From Mesostigma viride (taxonomy: Eukaryota; Streptophyta; Mesostigmatophyceae; Mesostigmatales; Mesostigmataceae): a stretch of 64,000 nt of DNA. Made by a program: the position numbers and the translations under genes. Shown here piece after piece: positions 62,601 through 64,000 of this stretch. The notes beneath the pieces were generated by a model. That model ran no database searches. It saw nothing but the letters and a program-made list of their open reading frames with translations, and was not told the origin of the DNA. The stretch lies in assembly GCA_009746045.1 (NCBI GenBank), contig RPFO01000102.1:2363308-2427307 (forward strand), in the 5' to 3' direction. Every line of letters begins with the position of its first letter. Position 1 is the first letter of the stretch.

Positions 62601-64000
62601 TGGCCGCCTGCACTCTCACCGCAAGCGAGTTGGACGGCTGGAGGGAGCTCACGGTGACCGACGCCCGATGTAGGAGCACCTGCGCGAGCGCGTCACCCCC
62701 GCCTGCCCCATACCCGAACCGATCGGCCGACTCCACCATGACATCCGCCGCGTCGCACCTGAAAATGAACTCCCACGTCGGGCGGTCGCTCGCGGAGATA
62801 GCCGGGTCCTGGCATTCCTTGTCGGGGTCGAACGCGACGCCCTGGGGCTGGCCCAGGGTATCCCCCTCGGGGTCACTGTTTCCGTCCGCTCCCTGGGCGG
62901 CAAAGATAGAAACCTCCTCGGCGTTCTCATAAAGGATGCCGAGCATGAGCGAGAACTGGACCTCTCCCCACACGGCCGACAACTCGGGCCAGTTCACATG
63001 AACACTCGTGGTCTCGGGCGACAGAAAGGCGACTGATGTCACGCTCGAACCCGCGACAACCTTGCGAACGATCGGCGCGTTCGATGCCGCCCCCGAGGAT
63101 GCCACGCCGGCACTGTTACCACTGCCGACCGGGTCGTGGTCGGTCATGCTGCTGCTGGCGCCATCACGCCCATTCCCCTGCGGCTCGTTGATCCAGTGGA
63201 TCGCCGGTTCGGCCATTTGGATGCCGTACCGGACGACGGCAGCTGACGTGCTTCCCCCGCTCCCCCTGTTGCTGCTGGCATTTAACCCCACATTGGCGCC
63301 GCTGTCCGCGCCACCCGCGGCTGTCCCCGCCCCCTTGCTGCCACCGCTGCTGTTACCTCTGTTCTTGTAGCTGCCGCCCCCGTTGTTGCTATTGCTGGCG
63401 TTGTAGCTGCCGCCGGCAGTACTGCTGTTGTTGCCGGCGTTGTGGCTGATCGATACGTGGGGAGCGGGCGCTGGTTGCGTCGGGCAGTACTCGTACCCCC
63501 GCCAGAAGGAAGGCACCACACGGAAGAGCCGGTGGCGCTCGCCGCCCAGGTGTTCCATCGAGCCGCCGCGCGCAAACGGCCAGCGCGAGCTGCGTCCGAG
63601 CACGAGGTCAAACTGTTCCGAGAGCGGCCAGGTCAGCGAAAGGGAGCGTGACGATAGACGGAAGCGGTCCGACGACCATGAGTGGCGGGGCACATCAAAG
63701 ATGACGTTGATGAACGAGATCATAAATAACGTGGGGGGGACGGCGGCTCCTGCCCCGGCCCCTCCCCCTCCCCCAGTCGTCCCCCCTCCGCCATCTGTCC
63801 CCCGGGAGAAACTGCCGACGCCGTCACCATCGCGTGCGGCAGGAGGAAAACCCGGGGTGTCTTGGCTGCCGGCTCTCCAGGGGGTCCGGGGAGCCCCCTG
63901 GTTGCTGCTGTTGTCAATGCTGCCGGCCGCGGCAGCACCGATGCCTTCCATGGCACTGGGGACAAGGGAGGGGCTCACGGGGGGGATGTTGACCACGACG
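27550..64000 (-). CDS. VPS13: VPS13-family bridge-like lipid-transfer protein, whole locus (22 exons seen, 5' end outside window)
   Basis: One gene fills the right 36 kb. VPS13 proteins form a long hydrophobic groove that moves phospholipids between membranes at contact sites. In order I see bridge-region sequence (61627-64000, 60792-60944), the VAB/SHR-binding region (58747-53529), a Ser/Gly-rich linker and first C2 domain (52020-44648), a second C2 domain (41820-39389), the C-terminal VPS13/ATG2-type region (38653-31671), a PH-like domain (31248-30788) and a C-terminal extension (29667-27550). Splice phases agree at every junction, a strong internal check. About 14.5 kb is coding, roughly 4,850 codons. 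The N-terminal chorein domain is not in the window. Three likely frame disruptions at G/C runs are noted under the exons concerned. Confidence 0.93.
30555..30715 (-). repeat. Diverged copies of the PH-exon end plus 5' splice site
   Basis: The real junction reads GTCACCATCTG|GTGCGTGG. Copies near 30667-30715 (GTCGCCATCTG|GTGGGTGG) and 30555-30600 (GTCACCGTCTG|GTGGGTGG) lie downstream in the intron, about 110 bp apart. Confidence 0.7.
30788..31248 (-). CDS. VPS13: VPS13 exon: PH-like domain
   Basis: Between CTTCCGCAG and CTG|GTGCGT, 461 nt, phase 0 to phase 2. [11 protein letters not shown] opens the exon, as usual after the VPS13 C-terminal region. The PH-like core is [20 protein letters not shown], then [17 protein letters not shown], which continues into the last exon. 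PH-like ends of VPS13 help select membranes. The next intron (29668-30787) contains two diverged copies of this exon's end with its donor, a short GTAGTACATATACTACTATA duplication, and a G-rich stretch (29690-29900). Confidence 0.85.
31671..31910 (-). CDS. VPS13: VPS13 exon: C-terminal region
   Basis: Eighty codons in phase 0 between TTACTCCAG and CGG|GTGAGT. Contains [34 protein letters not shown] and [19 protein letters not shown], the best-known conserved block of the VPS13 C-terminus, shared in style with ATG2. This amphipathic region associates with membranes. Neighbouring introns (31249-31670 and 31911-32628) show no recognised feature beyond G/T-rich sequence. Confidence 0.95.
32629..32721 (-). 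CDS. VPS13: VPS13 exon: C-terminal region
   Basis: Thirty-one codons in phase 0 between CCTCCTCAG and GCAG|GTACTT. Encodes [20 protein letters not shown] followed by RTFHRRPP, the usual VPS13 sequence between its two GLxxG-type blocks. A copy of the acceptor and exon start lies upstream at about 32872-32915. Confidence 0.92.
32872..32915 (-). repeat. Copy of the 32721 acceptor and exon start
   Basis: On the - strand GAACAG, then ATGGGCTCGCTCCGCAAGG, mirrors the real CTCAG|ATGACCGGCTCGCTCAGC. It is placed in the intron 5' of the exon it copies. Confidence 0.65.
33111..33326 (-). CDS. VPS13: VPS13 exon: C-terminal region
   Basis: Seventy-two codons in phase 0 between CTGCCAG and CAG|GTGGGT. 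Encodes [19 protein letters not shown], then [19 protein letters not shown] and [12 protein letters not shown], a hallmark VPS13 block ('DFFYEPAKG'). The upstream intron (33327-35368) holds G-rich sequence and three pure tetranucleotide arrays. About 33660-34440 is unassigned and may be an unrecognised insertion. Confidence 0.96.
34464..34700. repeat. GGAC tetranucleotide microsatellite, about 235 bp
   Basis: Nearly pure (GGAC)n with GGAT at both edges and one A substitution near 34674. A 120-bp unique island with GTTAGGTT at its two ends in opposite orientation separates it from the next array. Confidence 0.95.
34821..35143. repeat. GGAT to GGGT compound microsatellite, about 320 bp
   Basis: Pure (GGAT)n up to about 34936 switches abruptly to pure (GGGT)n up to about 35143, with a single unit break near 35082. 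A (GATA)n-like tail follows. Confidence 0.95.
35285..35369 (-). repeat. 16-bp repeats starting at a 5' splice site
   Basis: From the donor GTGAGGAG the - strand continues in about four units close to AGGAGGCTTGACTTAG, so the repeat grows from the donor outward. Confidence 0.6.
35369..35602 (-). CDS. VPS13: VPS13 exon: C-terminal region
   Basis: Seventy-eight codons in phase 0 between TGCCACAG and CAG|GTGAGG. A Gly/Arg-rich start is followed by [18 protein letters not shown] and [14 protein letters not shown], the VPS13 segment that precedes the 'DFFYEPAKG' block. The upstream intron (35603-36588) holds a 35-bp repeat (35692-35836), a 27-bp repeat (35888-36105) and copies of the next exon's end. 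Confidence 0.93.
35692..36105. repeat. Two minisatellites: 35-bp and 27-bp units
   Basis: About four and a half units of a 35-bp repeat (CATGGATGGGCGTTGTAAGG type, in two variants) end near 35836. About eight units of a 27-bp repeat (AAGCAGATGGGGAGGCACC type) fill 35888-36105. Confidence 0.85.
36255..36480 (-). repeat. Four diverged copies of an exon end plus donor
   Basis: The real junction is CTGGATTCAGCG|GTAAGT. The intron repeats CTGGATTCGGGGGTCAGTTT-like units four times, about 40-60 bp apart, each keeping GATTAGG before and GGGT after. Confidence 0.65.
36589..36751 (-). CDS. VPS13: VPS13 exon: RBG/C-terminal region
   Basis: One base plus 54 codons, between CCCCACAG and GCG|GTAAGT. The first base joins TG of the previous exon to make Trp, giving [19 protein letters not shown], a recognisable VPS13 motif, then an acidic loop ([16 protein letters not shown]). 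Confidence 0.93.
36823..37205 (-). repeat. Copies of the 36751 acceptor and exon start
   Basis: At 36823-36890 the - strand again reads GGGTACTTTGAGCTGCTGCA and can still encode FELL and then KINLLV after a small shift. Weaker copies lie near 37046-37075 and 37160-37190 (CAGGCACTTTGATCTGCTGC). All lie in the intron 5' of the exon. Confidence 0.7.
37395..37625. repeat. 16-bp CCTAGTATACCCAAAG minisatellite
   Basis: About fourteen near-perfect tandem units, preceded by a short CA run, inside the same intron (36752-37906). Confidence 0.95.
37770..37906 (-). repeat. 45-bp tandem repeat starting exactly at a 5' splice site
   Basis: Downstream of the donor GTG|GTGTGT the - strand repeats GTGTGTTTTGTGATGCTGCT plus 25 more bases two to three times, so each unit regenerates a GTGTGT donor. 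Confidence 0.85.
37907..38653 (-). CDS. VPS13: VPS13 exon: RBG region before the C-terminal block
   Basis: 747 nt between GATCAG and GTG|GTGTGT; the first base completes Glu and the last two start Trp. Contains [16 protein letters not shown] (VPS13 'LQIDNQL'-type), a Gly/Ala/Lys loop, [38 protein letters not shown] and [11 protein letters not shown]. The upstream intron (38654-39388) has GT-rich sequence (38720-38830) and exon-edge copies. Confidence 0.93.
39026..39275 (-). repeat. Three diverged copies of an exon end plus donor
   Basis: Copies near 39026-39060, 39124-39150 and 39241-39275 resemble the real exon end near 39389 (GAGGACATCGTGGTCGA|GTAAGT), keeping GATATCGT and the TCGA/TCAA edge. 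Spacing is about 100-140 bp. Confidence 0.7.
39389..39597 (-). CDS. VPS13: VPS13 exon: end of second C2 domain and linker
   Basis: 209 nt between GTCCCACAG and GA|GTAAGT, phase 0 to 2. [20 protein letters not shown] finishes the C2 fold (the 'GDIHLRVHW' strand is typical), then [13 protein letters not shown]. The upstream intron (39598-40614) holds G-runs (39609-39629, 39800-39830) and copies of the preceding exon's end. Confidence 0.85.
40380..40525 (-). repeat. Diverged copies of an exon end plus donor
   Basis: The real junction near 40615 is GAGGACCGAAAGCCCCAG|GTA. Copies near 40484-40520 and 40382-40425 keep CCAAAAGCCCCAG|GTA or a similar edge, at 100-120 bp spacing. Confidence 0.75.
40615..40701 (-). 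CDS. VPS13: VPS13 exon: second C2 domain
   Basis: Twenty-nine codons in phase 0 between TGCACCAG and CAG|GTATTA. Encodes [20 protein letters not shown], the typical C2 strand 'V.D.......FLGE'. Its acceptor side is copied upstream at 40765-40920. Confidence 0.88.
40765..40920 (-). repeat. Copies of the 40701 acceptor and exon start
   Basis: At 40767-40800 the - strand reads GAGAG|GTGTTTGAGGAGAAG, close to the real CACCAG|GTGTTTGACAAGAAG. It continues in about three 50-60 bp units sharing TCTCGGCGCCG and GTGTTTGCTC. Confidence 0.7.
41578..41820 (-). CDS. VPS13: VPS13 exon: second C2 domain
   Basis: Eighty-one codons in phase 0 between CCCCACCAG and [24 protein letters not shown] starts a C2 domain; CDAYAKVIV and [14 protein letters not shown] are its next conserved strands. 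C2 domains bind phospholipid headgroups, sometimes with Ca2+; the Asp set looks incomplete (CDAY kept), so Ca2+ binding is uncertain. The intron downstream (40702-41577) holds the exon-start copies above. Confidence 0.9.
41965..42345. repeat. GGGAGA hexanucleotide array, about 380 bp
   Basis: Pure (GGGAGA)n with a single deletion near 42172. It occupies the intron 41821-43283; the rest of that intron (42350-43280) shows no recognised feature. Pro/Ser-rich frames across it are artefacts. Confidence 0.95.
43284..43403 (-). CDS. VPS13: VPS13 exon: linker between C2 domains
   Basis: About 40 codons ending PSHNK|GTATGT, in phase with both neighbours. Encodes [20 protein letters not shown] and a Gly/Ala-rich end. 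The 5' edge is uncertain: AATGAG and GAGCAG acceptors three bases apart both fit the phase, and a better pyrimidine tract lies slightly upstream but breaks phase. The upstream intron begins with CA-rich sequence (43455-43610). Confidence 0.65.
43876..44575 (-). repeat. Seven copies of an exon end plus 5' splice site
   Basis: Each copy resembles CTGGATATCAAGGAGGAGCT then GAACCGG|GTGGGTAG, the real edge near 44648. Copies start near 43876, 44004, 44103, 44204, 44311, 44411 and 44536; the 44004-44262 set is almost identical at a 100-bp period. Several keep the frame of the real exon end ([14 protein letters not shown] against [14 protein letters not shown]). Confidence 0.85.
44648..44860 (-). 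CDS. VPS13: VPS13 exon: end of first C2 domain and helical linker
   Basis: Seventy-one codons in phase 0 between AACCCCAG and [19 protein letters not shown] continues 'DTFLGQ' of the preceding exon, a standard C2 edge. ERWYTLGRR and [10 protein letters not shown] follow, then a Glu/Lys/Leu helix. Both its edges are copied into the adjacent introns. Confidence 0.92.
44925..45285 (-). repeat. Copies of the 44860 acceptor and exon start, around a GAA array
   Basis: CCCCAG|GTGCACATCCCGCTGGG recurs at 44925-44970 nearly unchanged and at 45243-45280 diverged. Both are 5' of the exon and flank the (GAA)n array. Confidence 0.85.
44980..45199. repeat. GAA trinucleotide microsatellite, about 220 bp
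   Basis: Pure (GAA)n in the intron 44861-46007. Poly-Lys, Arg, Ser and Phe frames across it are artefacts. The remaining intron to 45915 shows nothing recognisable. Confidence 0.97.
45918..45966 (-). repeat. Copy of an exon end plus donor
   Basis: GGTACCTGGCCCAGGAAAG on the + strand nearly repeats the real edge at 46004-46022 (GGTACCTGGCCCAGGAAGG), about 85 bp downstream in the intron. Confidence 0.8.
46008..46163 (-). CDS. VPS13: VPS13 exon: first C2 domain
   Basis: Fifty-two codons in phase 0 between CTCCGACAG and [26 protein letters not shown] and [14 protein letters not shown] are the classic central C2 strands. Confidence 0.93.
46287..46460. repeat. GGA trinucleotide microsatellite, about 175 bp
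   Basis: Pure (GGA)n in the intron 46164-47698. Confidence 0.97.
46975..47580 (-). repeat. 23-bp minisatellite carrying a splice-donor copy in each unit
   Basis: About 26 tandem units. On the - strand most read CTCGAG|GTATTTACAGACC then CAAG; the real exon edge at 47699 is CTCGAG|GTACTTATAG. Variants replace CTCGAG with CTTGAG, CTGGAG or CTCGTG in scattered units. There are no spacers, so it is not a CRISPR array. Confidence 0.93.
47699..49917 (-). CDS. VPS13: VPS13 exon: long Ser/Gly-rich linker and start of first C2 domain
   Basis: 2,219 nt ending at GAG|GTACTT, phase 0. Most is low-complexity linker rich in Gly, Ser, Ala and Pro, with Arg-Ser patches ([12 protein letters not shown]), probably disordered and possibly phosphorylated. 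The last 33 residues ([27 protein letters not shown]) open the first C2 domain. The 5' edge is less certain: CATAACAG at 49917 fits phase and has a good pyrimidine tract; a GGCAG about 75 bp upstream also fits. The intron 49918-50630 shows no recognised feature. Confidence 0.8.
50631..52020 (-). CDS. VPS13: VPS13 exon: coiled segment and Ser/Gly/His-rich linker
   Basis: 1,390 nt from CCCCCCAG to CCCAG|GTATGT, phase 0 to 1. [20 protein letters not shown] and [20 protein letters not shown] look helical. The rest is low complexity with a His-rich run ([18 protein letters not shown]) and an acidic Gly stretch. No known domain; probably a flexible spacer between the VAB region and the C2 domains. 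The acceptor sits in a long pyrimidine tract made of 26-bp repeats (52030-52190). Confidence 0.8.
52022..52195. repeat. 26-bp repeat forming an extended pyrimidine tract
   Basis: About six units of GGTTTGGGGGGGCGGTGGGG type on the + strand; on the gene strand it is a C/A-rich tract ending at the acceptor of the 52020 exon. The rest of the intron (52196-52784) shows no recognised feature. Confidence 0.8.
52785..53529 (-). CDS. VPS13: VPS13 exon: end of the VAB region
   Basis: 745 nt between a C-run plus CAG and ATG|GTATGG. Its first base completes the Arg of 'PYR' so that the join reads [19 protein letters not shown], a familiar VPS13 sequence. [15 protein letters not shown] and [18 protein letters not shown] are also family-like. 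A Gly/Asn-rich loop and an acidic EEEE stretch are inserts. The acceptor follows a run of about 18 C. Confidence 0.93.
54366..54512. repeat. About 20-bp CTACCCACTCCAAGCCCACTG repeats
   Basis: About seven units alternating AAGC and ATGC variants, directly before the 52-bp satellite in the intron 53530-55452. The rest of that intron (53530-54365) shows CCACTCCA-rich sequence and nothing coding. Confidence 0.8.
54515..55452 (-). repeat. 52-bp minisatellite starting exactly at a 5' splice site, about 18 units
   Basis: The donor after PYR reads TATAG|GTAGCTGTGGACGTG. Every following unit on the - strand begins GTAGCTGTGGACGTG and ends GCCTTGCGAAGCC, 52 bp, with few substitutions and two 1-bp deletions (near 54640 and 55302). 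Each unit start is thus a potential donor. Because 52 is not a multiple of 3, all frames stay open and give long repetitive false ORFs. Confidence 0.95.
55453..56293 (-). CDS. VPS13: VPS13 exon: VAB/SHR-binding region (with frame break)
   Basis: 841 nt from AAACCCAG to TATAG|GTAGCT. Contains [39 protein letters not shown] and [18 protein letters not shown], then after a Gly-rich loop [19 protein letters not shown] and [24 protein letters not shown]. Both halves are strongly VPS13-like but lie in different frames. The shift is between about 55635 and 55676, among runs of 9, 6 and 11 C on the + strand. A 1-bp homopolymer error is the simplest reading. Confidence 0.88.
56983..57062. repeat. 17-bp CCATTCCTAACAAAAAC repeats
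   Basis: About five degenerate units in the intron 56294-57287. A hairpin (ATAAGAATAGT/ACTATTCTTAT) lies near 56599-56624; otherwise that intron shows nothing. Confidence 0.6.
57288..57782 (-). CDS. VPS13: VPS13 exon: VAB region
   Basis: 165 codons in phase 0 between ATCACCAG and [25 protein letters not shown] and [18 protein letters not shown] are characteristic repeats of the VAB domain, which recruits VPS13 to organelle adaptors in yeast (family knowledge). Confidence 0.95.
57895..58130. repeat. 29-bp minisatellite
   Basis: About eight units of CACTGAGACGCAGACAGAAAG type ending TTTATG, with A/G variants, in the intron 57783-58746. The rest of that intron shows no recognised feature. Confidence 0.9.
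58747..59787 (-). CDS. VPS13: VPS13 exon: end of bridge region and start of VAB region
   Basis: 347 codons in phase 0 between GACCCGCAG and CAG|GTAACT. Contains [19 protein letters not shown] (VPS13 'YFNS...WEPLIEP'), ADKEGLPGG-type loop, [36 protein letters not shown] and [18 protein letters not shown]. No frame problem seen. The upstream intron (59788-60791) holds GTA/GGTATAG-rich sequence (59930-60070), a G-run near 60098-60114, a C-run near 60525-60552 and the donor repeats below. Confidence 0.95.
60641..60794 (-). repeat. 29-30 bp repeat with five extra perfect splice donors
   Basis: The real junction at 60792 is ATCAAGCAG|GTGAGGCGG. Units near 60641, 60670, 60699, 60728 and 60758 repeat CAAGCAG|GTGAG (one has CAAGGAAG|GTGAG), so six donors lie in tandem. 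Confidence 0.9.
60792..60944 (-). CDS. VPS13: VPS13 exon: bridge region
   Basis: Fifty-one codons in phase 0 between CCCTGCAG and CAG|GTGAGG. Encodes [20 protein letters not shown] and [14 protein letters not shown]. Its amphipathic strand pattern suits the lipid-binding groove. The upstream intron (60945-61626) shows pyrimidine-rich sequence and no distinct feature. Confidence 0.85.
61627..64000 (-). CDS. VPS13: VPS13 exon: bridge region (open at the window edge)
   Basis: An open frame of about 791 codons runs from the window edge to GAGCAG|GTGAGA. It includes a Gly/Ser/Asn-rich start, strand-rich segments such as [58 protein letters not shown] and [14 protein letters not shown], and Asn/Ser-repeat loops. 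The alternating hydrophobic strands fit the VPS13 groove (RBG repeats). A Met at 63994-63996 is not evidence of a start, because the frame stays open to base 64000. Confidence 0.9.

Overview
This is nuclear DNA of a eukaryote, most likely a green alga (inference). Coding exons are GC-rich and separated by long introns with GT-AG borders (mostly GTGAG, GTATG or GTAAG donors). Predicted proteins carry Gly/Ser/Ala-rich spacers, and introns are full of pure microsatellites and minisatellites. The main gene has the VPS13 architecture with C2 domains and a PH-like end that is known from green plants. No bacterial, organellar or viral signature is visible. | Layout: (1) 1-4467, + strand: the last four exons of a SERAC1/DUF676-like alpha/beta-hydrolase, with repeat-filled introns. 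(2) 4468-27549: about 23 kb of gene-free, transposon-rich DNA between two convergent genes. It holds two copies of a SINE-like repeat with a tRNA-like core, one full-length LINE (5481-11075) with a 14-bp target-site duplication, several decayed LINE pieces on both strands, two inverted copies of a 1.7-kb DNA element with CCCCTAAATGG ends, a larger TTAA-flanked element that split a LINE remnant, and a 463-bp foldback element. (3) 27550-64000, - strand: one giant VPS13-family lipid-transfer gene. I resolve 22 exons with consistent splice phases; the 5' end lies beyond base 64000. In order they encode part of the bridge region, the VAB/SHR-binding region, a long Ser/Gly-rich linker, two C2 domains, the conserved VPS13 C-terminal region, a PH-like domain and an unfamiliar C-terminal extension. 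About 4,850 codons are in the window. | The most unusual feature is the origin of the intron repeats. In at least ten VPS13 introns, and in one intron of the unrelated hydrolase gene on the other strand, the repeats are serial copies of an exon edge with its splice site, placed in the neighbouring intron. Some are diverged 100-bp units; others are minisatellites of 23, 29, 45, 52 or 63 bp whose first unit starts at the real 5' splice site, so the intron carries up to about eighteen decoy donors. Three probable 1-bp disruptions at G/C homopolymers interrupt VPS13 exons and may be assembly errors.
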